From contig NZ_QKVM01000042.1 of NCBI RefSeq assembly GCF_003231305.1, forward strand, positions 1 to 59,367: DNA of 59,367 bases, written 5' to 3'. This document shows, one piece after another, positions 8,007 through 19,056 of the stretch. The translations under genes and the position numbers were made by a program. The stretch's first letter is position 1. Each line of letters starts with the position of its first letter. The notes below the pieces were generated by a model. That model was not told the DNA's origin. It saw only the letters and a program-made list of their open reading frames with translations, and did not search any database. Source of the DNA: Pseudomonas sichuanensis (GTDB taxonomy: Bacteria; Pseudomonadota; Gammaproteobacteria; Pseudomonadales; Pseudomonadaceae).

Positions 8007-11000
8007 ATGGCCAATTTCAGCAAGTCCGACCTGGAGTTCATCCTCAAGCAAATCTTCATCGCCGAAGCCCATGCCAACGGCGCCAGCCTTATCGAGCTGC
8101 TGCCCAACAGCCAGGTGCCGTTCGGCCTGCGCACCGTCGACGGCAGCTACAACAACCTGGTGGCCGGGCAGAGCGAGTTCGGCGCCGCCGACAATTCGTT
8201 CCTGCGCCTGCTCGATGCCCAGTACCGCGCGGCCTACGCCGCCAGCGGCACGGTGGTCGACTCGCAGCCGCGCACCATCAGCAACCTGATCGTCGACCAG
8301 ACCGCGCACAACCCGGCGGCGGTCGAGGCCAATGGCGGCGCCGCACCGGTGATCAGCCCCGGCGTGGACGGCGTGTTCGGCACCGCCGACGACAAAGAAG
8401 TGTTCTTCATCCCCAACGAGTCGCCGGATGCCGGCCTGACCGCCGGCTTCAACTCCTGGATGACGTTCTTCGGCCAGTTCTTCGACCACGGCCTGGACCT
8501 GGTTACCAAGACCAGCAGCGCCATCGTGTTCATTCCGCTGCAGCCGGACGACCCGTTGTATGTGCCGGGCGGGCAGACCAACTTCATGGTGCTGCCGCGC
8601 GCGGTGCACACCGCCGGCGCCGATGGCGTGCTTGGCACCGCCGACGATGGCCAGCTCAACACCACCTCGCCGTTCGTCGACCAGAGCCAGACCTACAGCT
8701 CGCACCCCTCGCACCAGGTGTTCCTGCGCGAATACACCCTCGATGCCGGCGGCGACCCGGTGGCCACCGGCCGCTTGATCACCAACCGCGCCCTGGGCGC
8801 CGACGGCAAGTTCGGCACCGCCGACGATGGCAGTGGCGAGAACGGCGGCATGGCCACCTGGGCGGTGGTCAAGGCCCAGGCCCGCGACATCCTCGGCATC
8901 GACCTGACCGACGCCAACGTGCACAACGTGCCGCTGTTGGCCACCGATGCCTATGGCAACTTCATCAAGGGCCCCAACGGCATGCCGCAGGTGGTGATCC
9001 GTATCGGCAATGGTGCCGACGGCATCGCGGGGACCGCCGATGACCTGACCCAACTGGTCGAGGGCAACCGCGCCGCGCCGATCAGCCTGGCCAACGCGGT
9101 GAGCACCGGCCATGGCTTCCTCGATGACATCGCCCACAATGCCGAGCCGGTCTCGGTCGGTGGCGTGCTGCAGGCCGACGCCGACAACAGCATCGGCAAC
9201 TCCCAGCCCCCAGGCCCGGGCGGCAGCAACCTGACCTACGACAACGAACTGCTCGACGCCCACTACATCGCCGGCGATGGCCGTGCCAACGAGAACATCG
9301 GCCTGACCGCCGTGCACCATGTGTTCCACTCTGAGCACAACCGCCTGGTGCAGCAGTCGAAGGACACCATCCTCGCCTCGGGTGACCTGGCCTTCCTCAA
9401 CCAATGGCTGGTGGACGATGTGGCCGCACTGCCGACCACACCCGCCCAGGTCGCCGCCCTGGTATGGGATGGCGAGCGGTTGTTCCAGGCCGCCAAGTTC
9501 GGCACCGAGATGCAGTACCAGCACCTGGTGTTCGAGGAGTTCGCCCGCACCATCCAGCCGCAGGTGGACGAGTTCCTCGCCCCCAACGGTTACGACACCT
9601 CGATCAACCCGGCGATCCTCGCCGAGTTCGCCCACGTGGTGTACCGCTTCGGCCACTCGATGCTGACCGAGACCGTTGACCGCTTCGACCCCGCGTTCAA
9701 CCCGGTGCTCAGCGACCCGAACAACCCCGACCAGCAACTGGGCCTGATTGCCGCCTTCCTCAATCCGCTGGCCTTCGCCGGCAGCGGCGCTACCGCCGAC
9801 GAAGCGGCCGGGGCGATCATCCGCGGCGTGACCCGCCAGTTGGGCAACGAGATCGACGAATTCGTCACCGAGGCACTGCGCAACAACCTCCTGGGCTTGC
9901 CGCTGGACCTGCCGGCGCTGAACCTGGCCCGTGGCCGTGACACCGGCATCCCCAGCCTCAACCAGGCGCGCCGCGAGTTCTACCATTCCACCGGCGACAG
10001 CCAGCTCAAGCCGTACATCAGCTGGGTCGACTTCGCCGAGCACCTCAAACATCCGGCCTCGCTGGTCAACTTCATCGCCGCCTACGGCAGCCACAGCAGC
10101 ATCACCTCGGCGACCACGCTGGAAGACAAACGCGCCGCTGCCCTGGCGCTGGTGTTCGGCGGCAGTGGGGCACCGGGCGACCGCCTGGACTTCCTCAACG
10201 GCACCGGGGCCTGGGCCAATGTCACCCTGGCCGGCAAGGACGGCGTGATGAACACCGCCGACGACGTCAGTGGCGTGACCATCACCGGCGTCGACAGCAT
10301 CGACTTCTGGGTCGGCGGCCTGGCCGAGCAGAAAATGCCCTTCGGCGGCATGCTCGGCTCAAGCTTCAACTTCGTCTTCGAAACCCAGCTCGAAGCGCTG
10401 CAGAACGGCGACCGCTTCTATTACCTGTCGCGCACCGCGGGCCTCAACTTCGGCACTGAGCTTGAGAACAACTCGTTCGCCAAGTTGATCATGCTCAACA
10501 CCGATGTCACCCACCTGTCCAACACGGTGTTCCTAACCCCGACCTTCACCCTTGAGGTCAACCAGGCCAACCAGTACACAGGCCTGGGCGCAGACGGCCG
10601 TGCCGACCCCACCGGCGGGCTGATGATCAATGGCGTCGAGATCGTGCCGCTGGTGATCCGCGACAACCCCGACACCGTGGGCGGCGACAGCAACTTCCTG
10701 CACTACACCGGTGAGGACCATGTGGTGCTCGGCGGCACCGCGGGCGACGACATCATCATTTCCGGCGACGGCGATGACACTCTGTATGGCGACGGCGGCA
10801 ACGACCGCCTCGAAGGCGGTGCCGGCAACGATGCGGTGCTGGGTGGCGCGGGCGACGACATCATCACCGACTCGTTCGGCGACAACCGCCTGGAAGGCAA
10901 TGCCGGCAACGACGTGATCATCGCCGGCAGCATGCTGGCCGCCGGCAACCTGATACTCGGCGGCGACGGCCAGGACTTCATCGTCACCACCGAAGACATC

Positions 11001-14000
11001 ACCACCACCTTCGGCGGCCAGGGCGACGACTTCATCCTCGGTGCCAAGACCAACCTGCCGCCCACCGGCAACGAAGGCGACGACTGGATCGAGAAGGGCA
11101 CCCAGGACGGCGCGCCGGGCGACAACTTCGCACCGCTGCTCACCGATGACGTGGTCGGCAACGACATCTTCGTCGGCGGTGGCGGCTTCGATGAAATGAT
11201 CGGCGAGGGCGGCGACGACATCTTCGTCGGCAGCGATGCCCAGGACAAGATGGACGGCATGTCCGGTTTCGACTGGATCACCTACAAGAACGACCAGGTG
11301 GGCGTCACCGCCGACCTGAGCCTGGCCGCGCTGGCCCAGCCCCATGGCAACGCGCCGAACCAGAACGCCGGGGTGTTCAACCCGGTCGGCGCCTCGCCGG
11401 CCTCGATCCTCGACCGCTTCGCCGAAGTGGAGGGGTTGTCCGGCTCGAAGTTCGCCGACGTGCTCAAGGGCGACGACGTGGATGCGGTGACCATCCTCAA
11501 CCACGGCGGCGCCACCGGCAGTGCATTGACCAACGTCCAGCTGATCCGCGGGCTGCAGCAGTTCCTGGCCGATGCCGGGCTGCCGACCACAGGCTTTGCC
11601 ACCGGCAACATCATCCTTGGCGGTAACGGCAGCGACCTGATCGAAGGCCGTGGCGGCGATGACCTGATCGACGGCGACAAGTGGATCAACGTGCGCATCG
11701 CAGTGTATGCCCCGGGCGACGTCAACCACACCGGCCCCGAGATCGCCAGCTTCGACAGCATGGTCGGCATGATCCCGTTCATGCTCGACCGTACCTACAA
11801 CCCCGGCCAGCTCAAGGCGGTGCGCGAGATCCTGCCCGGCACCTCCACCGATGGCGCGGCCTTCGACACGGCGATCTTCTCCGGGCTGCAGAGCGAGTAC
11901 CAGGTCACCCGGAACGACCGTGGCACCGCCGACACGGCGGATGACGTGTGGACCGTGGCCGACAGCGTGGCCGGCCGCGACGGCACCGACACCCTGCTGC
12001 ACATCGAGCGCCTGCAGTTCGCCGACGGCCAGCGCGTGCTGGTGCCGGGGGCGAATGCGCAACCGACCGGCAGCCCGACCATCAGCGACGGCAACGGCGG
12101 CGCGATCACCGTGGGCGACACCCTCACCGTGAGCGTGGCCGGGGTGCGCGATGCCAACAACGTCGGCGCCGGCAACCCGCTGGGCACTCTGGCCAACAGC
12201 TCGGTCTCGTACTACTGGCAGTTCGAGGCCGACCCGGGCAGTGGCGTGTTCCAGGACATCATCCTGCTGCCGGCCGGCGACCTGGCGTTCCAGAGCGCCG
12301 ACGGCACGGCGTTCAAGGTCTCGCCGGACCTTGCCGGCCTATCGCTGCGGGTCAAGGCGATCTACCAGGATGGCCACGGCACCACCGAAATCCTGTTCTC
12401 CCAGCCCACCACCGTGGTGGAGCCCGGCGCGCCGGTGGTGCCCACGGCGCCAACCCCGGTGGTGGATGCCACCGACGGCGGCGCCGGCCTGCACATGGTG
12501 CGCTCGGACCTCAACTTCATCCTCGCGCAGATCAAGATCGCCGAAGCCGACGCGGCCGGGCAGGACATCCTCTCGCTGATCCCCAACATCCGCGCGCCGC
12601 TGGGCCTGCGTGCGGTCGATGGCTCGAACAACAACCTGATGAACCTCAACGGCAACAACCACACCGAATACGGTGCCGCCGACAACGTGTTCCCACGCCT
12701 GAGCGACCCGGTGTTCAATTCGGCCGAAGGCGCCCCGGCCGGCTTCTTCGGCCCAGGTTCGCCGGCCAGCCCGGCGACCTCGTACCAGCAGACCAGCGGC
12801 AACGTGTTCGACTCGCAGCCGCGCACCATCAGCAACCTGATCGTCGACCAGACCTCGAATAACCCGGCCGCCTATGCCACCGCCTATGACCCCGGTGCCA
12901 ACGGCCACCTCGACTTCGGCGCGCCAGGCAGTGATGACGTGCTCAAGGATGGCGTGCGCATCGTTGCCAGCCCTGGCATGGACGGCCAGTTCGGCACCGT
13001 TGATGACCACGACGTGTATCTGTTCGAGAACACCGCGCCGGATGCCGGCTTGTCCGCGCCGTTCAACGCCTGGATGACCTTCTTCGGGCAGTTCTTCGAC
13101 CACGGCCTGGACCTGGTGACCAAGGGCGGCTCGGGCACCATCTTCATCCCCCTGCAAGCGGACGACCCGCTGTACGTGCCGGGCGGGCATTCCAACTTCA
13201 TGGTGCTGACCCGCGCCACCAACCTGCCCGGCGCCGACGGCGTGCTGGGCACCGCCGACGATGTCCACGAGCACACCAACACTACCACGCCGTTCGTCGA
13301 CCAGAACCAGACCTACAGCTCGCACCCGTCGCATCAGGTATTCCTGCGCGGCTACCAGCTGACCGATGATGGCCCGATCGCCACCGGCCGCTTGATCACC
13401 AACCGTGACCTGGGCGCCGACGGCAAGTACGGCACCGGCGACGACAGCGAGATCGGCGGCATGGCCACCTGGAAAGTGGTCAAGGCCCAGGCCAACGATG
13501 TGTTGGGCATCCACCTCACCGACGCCGACGTGGACAACGTGCCGCTGCTGGCCACCGACGCCTACGGCAACTTCATCAAGGGGCCCAACGGCTACCCGAT
13601 GGTGGTGATGAAGGGGGCTGACGGCCTGGGCGGCACCGCCGATGACGTGCTGGTCGAAGGCAACCCGCTGGCGCCGATCGACCTGAGCAATGCCGTGCGC
13701 ACCGGCCATCAGTTCCTTGCCGACATCGCCCACAACGCCGTGCCGGTGTTCAGCGGCGGCGTGCTGGCGCCGGATGCCGGCGATGCGATTGGCAACGCCG
13801 TGCCGTTCAACCCGCAGACCGGTGCCAACACCGCCTACGACAACGAGCTGCTCGACGCCCACTACATCGCCGGTGACGGCCGGGTAAACGAGAACATCGG
13901 CCTGACCGCCGTGCATGCGATCTTCCATGCCGAGCACAACCGGCTGGTGGCGCAGACCAAGGACACGGTGCTCGACTCCCACGATGTGGCCTTCCTCAAC

Positions 14001-17000
14001 GAGTGGCTGCTCGACCCGGTGGCGGCGTTGCCGGTCACCCAGGCCGAGATCGACGCGCTGGTGTGGAACGGCGAGCGGCTGTTCCAGGCCGCCAAGTTCG
14101 GCACCGAGATGCAGTACCAGCACCTGGTGTTCGAGGAGTTCGCCCGCACCATCCAGCCGCGGGTCGACCTGTTCTTCGCCCCGACCCAGGTGTATGACGT
14201 CGACCTCGATGCCTCGATCGTCGCCGAGTTCGCGCACACCGTATACCGCTTCGGCCACTCGATGCTGACCGAAACGGTCGACCGCTTCGACATCGACTTC
14301 AAGGTGATCGGCGACCCGGCCAGCGCCAACCCCGACCAGCAGATGGGCCTGATCGCGGCGTTCCTCAACCCGTTGGCCTATGCCGCCAGTGGCGTGACCC
14401 CCGAGGAGGCGACCAGCGCCATCGTGCGCGGGGTGACCCGCCAGGCCGGCAACGAGATCGACGAGTTCGTCACCGAGGCGCTGCGCAACAACCTGCTGGG
14501 CCTGCCGCTGGACCTGCCGGCGATCAACATCGCCCGCGGCCGCGATGTCGGTATCCCGTCGCTCAACGCCCTGCGCCGCGACATCTATGGCCAGACCGGT
14601 GACACCCAGCTCAAGCCATACACCAGTTGGGTCGACCTGGTGCAGCACCTCAAGCACCCGGAATCGCTGATCAACTTCATCGCCGCCTACGGCACCCACT
14701 CCAGCATCACCGCAGCGACCACCCTCGAGGGCAAGCGTGACGCCGCCCTGGCCCTGGTGTTCGGTGGCAGCGGTGCGCCCAGCGACCGCCTGGACTTCCT
14801 CAACGGCAGTGGTGCCTGGGCCAACGTGACCAAGGCCGGCAAGGATGGCGTGCTGGGCACCGCCGACGACCTCAAGGGGGTGACGATCACCGGGGTGGAT
14901 GCCATCGACCTGTGGATCGGCGGCCTGGCCGAAGCGAAGACACCGTTCGGTGGCATGCTCGGCAGCACCTTCAACTTCGTGTTCGAGAACCAGCTGGAGA
15001 AACTGCAGGACGGTGACCGCTTCTATTACCTGGAGCGCACCGCCGGCCTGTCGATGAACGCGGAGCTGGAAAGCAACTCGTTCGCCAAGCTGATCATGGC
15101 CAACACCTCGGCCACCCACCTGCCGGGCCTGGTGTTCTCCGACCCTGGCTTCTACCTGGAAGTGGACCGCTCCAAGCAGTACAACGACGGCCTGGGCAAC
15201 GCCGACCCGCTGGACGACAACGGCCATCAGGTGGTGTTCCGTGACAACCCGCTGACCGCTGGCCCCGACGGCAACTACATCCGCTACACCGGTGACGAGC
15301 ACATCGTGCTCGGTGGCACCAACGGCGATGACATCCTCATCGCCAGCGAGGACGACGACACGGTGTGGGGCGATGCCGGCAACGACCGGATCGACGGTGG
15401 CGACGGCAACGACCAACTGCGCGGTGGCGCCGGCGACGACATCATCAGCGACACCGGCGGCGACGATAACATCCAGGGCGGCGACGGCAACGATGTGCTG
15501 CACGGCGGCAACGGCATCAACCTGATCATCGGCGGCTTCGGCAGCGACTTCATCGTCACCGGCGAGGATGCCAGCGAAGCCATCGGCGGCCAGGGCAACG
15601 ACTTCATCCTGGGCAGCAAGGCCAACGAGCAGGACATGGGCAACGAAGGCGACGACTGGATCGAGAAGGGCACCTCGGACGGTGCGCCCGGCGACAACTT
15701 CGACCCGCTCGGCAACGACCCGATCATCGGCAACGACGTGTTTATCGGCGGCAACGAGAACGACAAGTTCAACGGTGAAGGCGGCGACGACATCATGGTC
15801 GGCAGCCTCGGCTTCGGTGACCGCTACATCGGCGGTTCGGGTTATGACTGGGCGACCTTCAAGGACCTGGCCCAGGGCGTTTCCATCGACTACAGCGACC
15901 GCTTCTTCGATGTGCCGCTGGTGCCGGGCTCGGGCGCTTCGGCGCTGGTGCGCTTCGACATCATGGAAGGCCTGTCGGGCTCGGCCCATGGCGACTTCCT
16001 GCGCGGCGACAACGAGGATGCCACCTCGCTGCCCACCGCCGGGGCCACCGGCAGCGTGCTGACCAACATCGGCCTGATCAACGGCCTGGTCGACCTGCTG
16101 GCGGCCGGCGCGACCTTCTTCGATGGCGGCAACATCATCCTCGGCGGCAGCGGCAGTGACCTGATCGAAGGGCGCGGCGGCGACGACATCCTCGACGGGG
16201 ACAAGTGGCTGAACGTACGCATCAGCGTGCGCGCCAACCACGACGGAACCGGCCCGGAAATCGCCACCTTCGACAGCATGGAGCCGATGGTGCCGCTGAT
16301 GCTCAACGGCACCTACAACCCCGGGCAGCTGGTGATCGTGCGGGAGATCCTCAGTGGCGACAACAGCTACGACACCGCGGTGTTCAGCGGCATCGCCACC
16401 GACTACCGCATCAGCATCGAGGGCGACACGGTCATCATCACCGATACCGTAGTGGGCCGTGATGGCGTGGACCGCCTGACCGGCATCGAACGCCTGCAGT
16501 TTGCCGACCGCGCCCAGGCCTCGGGCGTGGGGACCGCCGTCAACAATGGCCCTGCGGGCCACCTGGCGATCCTCGACGACGCCAGCGGCGCGCGGGCCGA
16601 TGCCCCGGTGGCCGGCCAGTTGCTGCGGGTGAGCAACCGTGGCGTGCACGACGCCGACAACGTCGGCGCAGGCAACGCCAGCGGCGCGGTGACCGGGCCT
16701 GTGGCCTACTACTGGCAGGTCGAGACCATCCCTGGCACCGGCGTCTATGAAGACATCACCTTTGTCGCCGCCGGTGAAGTGTCGCGGGCGACCGGCAGCA
16801 CCTACCGGGTGGCGGACGATGTGGCGGGGCTGAACATCCGCGTGCGGGCGGTGTACCAGGACGCCAAGGGCACGCTGGAAATCGTCGACTCCTCGGCCAA
16901 CAGCGCCCCCAGCGCAGGGCCGAGCGTGACCGGGCTGGCGGCGCAGAACCAGGTGCTCACCGCAAACCTTGCGGCCATCGTCGACGCCGATGGCCTGAGC

Positions 17001-18833
17001 AACCCGCAGTTCAGCGTGCAGTGGCAGTCGAACGTGGGCGTGGGCTGGGTGAACATCGCCGGTGCCATCGGCACCAGCTTCACCCTTGGCCAGGCCCAGG
17101 TCGGCCAGCAGATACGCGTGCTGGTGCACTACATCGATGACTTCGGCGTGGCCGAGGTGGCCACCTCCGACCCGACGCTGCCGGTGCTCAACGTCAACGA
17201 CGCGCCAACCGGCGCGGTGCTGATCAGCGACACCACACCGGACCAGGGCCAGACCCTGACCGCGCTGACCGGCAGCATCGCCGACCTCGACGGCCTGGGC
17301 GCCTTCAGCTTCCAGTGGCAGCAGGGGCTGGGCGGCAACTTCAACGACATCGCCGGCGCCACGACGGCCAGCTTCACCCCGGGCCTGGCCCAGGGCAATC
17401 AGCAACTGCGGGTGATCGTGCGCTACACCGACGGCTTCGGCAAACAGGAGGTGGTGACCTCGGCGGCCACGGCGGCGGTGGCGGTGATACCGGGTATCGT
17501 GCTGCAAGGCACCAACGCGGCCAACACCCTCAATGGCACGGTGGGCAACGATGTGCTGCTGGGCCTGGGCGGTAACGACACGCTCAATGGCTTGGCCGGG
17601 TTCGACCAGCTGTTCGGCGGCGTCGGTAACGACACGCTCAACGGCGGCGACGGTGACGACGTGCTCAACGGCGAGGACGGCAACGATGTCCTCAACGGCG
17701 GGCTGGGCGCCGACACCCTGAACGGCGGTGCCGGCAATGACACCTTCGTGGTCGACAACCTCGGCGACACGGTCATCGAAGCGGCCGGCGGCGGTGTCGA
17801 CCTGGTGCAGACCAGCCTGGCCAGCTACGTGCTCGGCAACGAGGTCGAGAACCTGACCTACACCGGCAGCGCCAACTTCTCCGGTACCGGCAACGGGCTG
17901 GCCAACACCATCACCGGCGGGAGCGGCAACGACACGCTCAATGGCGGTGCGGGTGATGACCGGCTGGTGGGCGGCGCCGGCAACGATACCTACGTGATCG
18001 ATGCCGGCAACGATGTGGTGGTCGAGGCCGCAGGCGGTGGTATCGATACCGTGCGCACCTCGCTGGCCAGCTATGCGCTGACCGCCAACGTCGAGAACCT
18101 GACCTACACCGGTGTGGGCAACTTCACAGGCTTGGGCAACGACCTCGGCAACGTCATCACCGGCGGTGCCGGCAACGACACCCTCAATGGTGCCGGTGGC
18201 GACGATACTCTCAACGGCAATGCCGGCAACGACACGCTCAATGGCGACGCCGGCAACGACCAGTTGTTCGGTGGCCTTGGCAACGACACCCTCGACGGCG
18301 GTGGCAACAATGACACCCTCGATGGCGGTGCCGGCGACGATGTGCTAAACGGCGGCAATGGCGATGACACCTTGCTGGGCGGGGTGGGCAACGACAACCT
18401 CGATGGCGGCATGGGTGTCGACCGGCTGGAGGGCGGTGACGGCAACGACACCGTGCTCGGTGGTGGCGGCAACGACACCTTGCTGGGCGGGGCCGGCGAT
18501 GACTTCATCGATGGCGGCGCGGGCAACGACACGGTCACCGGCGGGGCCGGCAACGACTCGCTGGTGGCGCTCGACGGCAACGATGTCTTCGTGTTCGCCG
18601 CAGGCTTCGGCACCGACCAGGTGTTCGGCTTCGATGCTGCCCCGGCAGGCGGCCAGGACCGGCTGGACATCTCGGCGATGAACATCACGGCGGCGACTTT
18701 TGCCGCCAACGTGACCATCGCCGATGTGGGGGCCGATACCCTGGTCAGCTTCGCCGGTGCCACCGACACCATTCGCCTGGTGGGGGTAGGGGATGCGACC
18801 AGCGTGACGGCGGCGGATTTTCTGCTGACCTGA
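8007..18833 (+). CDS. Giant secreted protein: two animal-type haem peroxidase domains plus RTX repeats
   Basis: The protein has 3,608 residues. Order: peroxidase domain 1 (about 1-900), RTX nonapeptides (about 905-1010) and a linker with an Ig-like segment, peroxidase domain 2 (about 1495-2420), RTX repeats (about 2430-2520), three Ig-like segments (about 2840-3160), a long RTX block (about 3165-3530) and a C-terminal signal ending DFLLT. Each peroxidase copy keeps the distal histidine in FGQFFDHG (H161, H1699), the EHNR region, WDGERLFQAAKFG and the proximal histidine in YRFGHSML (H550, H2084). The arginine expected before EHNR is Ser442 or Ala1975. Each copy has five acidic DG..GTADD-like loops, resembling the calcium motif I recall being described for a related P. 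putida peroxidase. There is no Sec signal, so export by the adjacent type I system is expected. Confidence 0.93.
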   Translation: MANFSKSDLEFILKQIFIAEAHANGASLIELLPNSQVPFGLRTVDGSYNNLVAGQSEFGAADNSFLRLLDAQYRAAYAASGTVVDSQPRTISNLIVDQTAHNPAAVEANGGAAPVISPGVDGVFGTADDKEVFFIPNESPDAGLTAGFNSWMTFFGQFFDHGLDLVTKTSSAIVFIPLQPDDPLYVPGGQTNFMVLPRAVHTAGADGVLGTADDGQLNTTSPFVDQSQTYSSHPSHQVFLREYTLDAGGDPVATGRLITNRALGADGKFGTADDGSGENGGMATWAVVKAQARDILGIDLTDANVHNVPLLATDAYGNFIKGPNGMPQVVIRIGNGADGIAGTADDLTQLVEGNRAAPISLANAVSTGHGFLDDIAHNAEPVSVGGVLQADADNSIGNSQPPGPGGSNLTYDNELLDAHYIAGDGRANENIGLTAVHHVFHSEHNRLVQQSKDTILASGDLAFLNQWLVDDVAALPTTPAQVAALVWDGERLFQAAKFGTEMQYQHLVFEEFARTIQPQVDEFLAPNGYDTSINPAILAEFAHVVYRFGHSMLTETVDRFDPAFNPVLSDPNNPDQQLGLIAAFLNPLAFAGSGATADEAAGAIIRGVTRQLGNEIDEFVTEALRNNLLGLPLDLPALNLARGRDTGIPSLNQARREFYHSTGDSQLKPYISWVDFAEHLKHPASLVNFIAAYGSHSSITSATTLEDKRAAALALVFGGSGAPGDRLDFLNGTGAWANVTLAGKDGVMNTADDVSGVTITGVDSIDFWVGGLAEQKMPFGGMLGSSFNFVFETQLEALQNGDRFYYLSRTAGLNFGTELENNSFAKLIMLNTDVTHLSNTVFLTPTFTLEVNQANQYTGLGADGRADPTGGLMINGVEIVPLVIRDNPDTVGGDSNFLHYTGEDHVVLGGTAGDDIIISGDGDDTLYGDGGNDRLEGGAGNDAVLGGAGDDIITDSFGDNRLEGNAGNDVIIAGSMLAAGNLILGGDGQDFIVTTEDITTTFGGQGDDFILGAKTNLPPTGNEGDDWIEKGTQDGAPGDNFAPLLTDDVVGNDIFVGGGGFDEMIGEGGDDIFVGSDAQDKMDGMSGFDWITYKNDQVGVTADLSLAALAQPHGNAPNQNAGVFNPVGASPASILDRFAEVEGLSGSKFADVLKGDDVDAVTILNHGGATGSALTNVQLIRGLQQFLADAGLPTTGFATGNIILGGNGSDLIEGRGGDDLIDGDKWINVRIAVYAPGDVNHTGPEIASFDSMVGMIPFMLDRTYNPGQLKAVREILPGTSTDGAAFDTAIFSGLQSEYQVTRNDRGTADTADDVWTVADSVAGRDGTDTLLHIERLQFADGQRVLVPGANAQPTGSPTISDGNGGAITVGDTLTVSVAGVRDANNVGAGNPLGTLANSSVSYYWQFEADPGSGVFQDIILLPAGDLAFQSADGTAFKVSPDLAGLSLRVKAIYQDGHGTTEILFSQPTTVVEPGAPVVPTAPTPVVDATDGGAGLHMVRSDLNFILAQIKIAEADAAGQDILSLIPNIRAPLGLRAVDGSNNNLMNLNGNNHTEYGAADNVFPRLSDPVFNSAEGAPAGFFGPGSPASPATSYQQTSGNVFDSQPRTISNLIVDQTSNNPAAYATAYDPGANGHLDFGAPGSDDVLKDGVRIVASPGMDGQFGTVDDHDVYLFENTAPDAGLSAPFNAWMTFFGQFFDHGLDLVTKGGSGTIFIPLQADDPLYVPGGHSNFMVLTRATNLPGADGVLGTADDVHEHTNTTTPFVDQNQTYSSHPSHQVFLRGYQLTDDGPIATGRLITNRDLGADGKYGTGDDSEIGGMATWKVVKAQANDVLGIHLTDADVDNVPLLATDAYGNFIKGPNGYPMVVMKGADGLGGTADDVLVEGNPLAPIDLSNAVRTGHQFLADIAHNAVPVFSGGVLAPDAGDAIGNAVPFNPQTGANTAYDNELLDAHYIAGDGRVNENIGLTAVHAIFHAEHNRLVAQTKDTVLDSHDVAFLNEWLLDPVAALPVTQAEIDALVWNGERLFQAAKFGTEMQYQHLVFEEFARTIQPRVDLFFAPTQVYDVDLDASIVAEFAHTVYRFGHSMLTETVDRFDIDFKVIGDPASANPDQQMGLIAAFLNPLAYAASGVTPEEATSAIVRGVTRQAGNEIDEFVTEALRNNLLGLPLDLPAINIARGRDVGIPSLNALRRDIYGQTGDTQLKPYTSWVDLVQHLKHPESLINFIAAYGTHSSITAATTLEGKRDAALALVFGGSGAPSDRLDFLNGSGAWANVTKAGKDGVLGTADDLKGVTITGVDAIDLWIGGLAEAKTPFGGMLGSTFNFVFENQLEKLQDGDRFYYLERTAGLSMNAELESNSFAKLIMANTSATHLPGLVFSDPGFYLEVDRSKQYNDGLGNADPLDDNGHQVVFRDNPLTAGPDGNYIRYTGDEHIVLGGTNGDDILIASEDDDTVWGDAGNDRIDGGDGNDQLRGGAGDDIISDTGGDDNIQGGDGNDVLHGGNGINLIIGGFGSDFIVTGEDASEAIGGQGNDFILGSKANEQDMGNEGDDWIEKGTSDGAPGDNFDPLGNDPIIGNDVFIGGNENDKFNGEGGDDIMVGSLGFGDRYIGGSGYDWATFKDLAQGVSIDYSDRFFDVPLVPGSGASALVRFDIMEGLSGSAHGDFLRGDNEDATSLPTAGATGSVLTNIGLINGLVDLLAAGATFFDGGNIILGGSGSDLIEGRGGDDILDGDKWLNVRISVRANHDGTGPEIATFDSMEPMVPLMLNGTYNPGQLVIVREILSGDNSYDTAVFSGIATDYRISIEGDTVIITDTVVGRDGVDRLTGIERLQFADRAQASGVGTAVNNGPAGHLAILDDASGARADAPVAGQLLRVSNRGVHDADNVGAGNASGAVTGPVAYYWQVETIPGTGVYEDITFVAAGEVSRATGSTYRVADDVAGLNIRVRAVYQDAKGTLEIVDSSANSAPSAGPSVTGLAAQNQVLTANLAAIVDADGLSNPQFSVQWQSNVGVGWVNIAGAIGTSFTLGQAQVGQQIRVLVHYIDDFGVAEVATSDPTLPVLNVNDAPTGAVLISDTTPDQGQTLTALTGSIADLDGLGAFSFQWQQGLGGNFNDIAGATTASFTPGLAQGNQQLRVIVRYTDGFGKQEVVTSAATAAVAVIPGIVLQGTNAANTLNGTVGNDVLLGLGGNDTLNGLAGFDQLFGGVGNDTLNGGDGDDVLNGEDGNDVLNGGLGADTLNGGAGNDTFVVDNLGDTVIEAAGGGVDLVQTSLASYVLGNEVENLTYTGSANFSGTGNGLANTITGGSGNDTLNGGAGDDRLVGGAGNDTYVIDAGNDVVVEAAGGGIDTVRTSLASYALTANVENLTYTGVGNFTGLGNDLGNVITGGAGNDTLNGAGGDDTLNGNAGNDTLNGDAGNDQLFGGLGNDTLDGGGNNDTLDGGAGDDVLNGGNGDDTLLGGVGNDNLDGGMGVDRLEGGDGNDTVLGGGGNDTLLGGAGDDFIDGGAGNDTVTGGAGNDSLVALDGNDVFVFAAGFGTDQVFGFDAAPAGGQDRLDISAMNITAATFAANVTIADVGADTLVSFAGATDTIRLVGVGDATSVTAADFLLT

Positions 18834-18871
18834 GGCGTGACGCAGGCTCGAGGTAAAGTATGTGAAACGTG

Positions 18872-18903
18872 AAGGGGGGCAGGGATGCCCGCCCTTTTGT
18901 TTT
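18872..18903 (+). terminator. Rho-independent terminator after peroxidase/RTX gene
   Basis: AAGGGGGGCA, a GGGA loop and TGCCCGCCCTT form a stem of about 10 pairs with one bulged G, followed by TTTTGTTTT. It lies about 40 nt after the stop codon. Confidence 0.85.
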
Positions 18904-19056
18904 GATCGGCGGGAAATCCACCGCTTTGTGTGCCCGGTGCTTCTCCCCCGTGCCTTGAAGGACTAGTACCCTGTCTTGGAAATACGTTCCCCTTTGGCGA
19001 GTGGCAACGCCGGCCGGGCGCCCAGGCCGCCACCAAAAGTGATGCGAGGCAGGGCA

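Noticed and set aside
17500..18600. Regular short DNA periodicity resembling a repeat array or CRISPR
   Set aside because: It encodes GGxGxD RTX nonapeptides in frame; there are no constant repeats with unique spacers.
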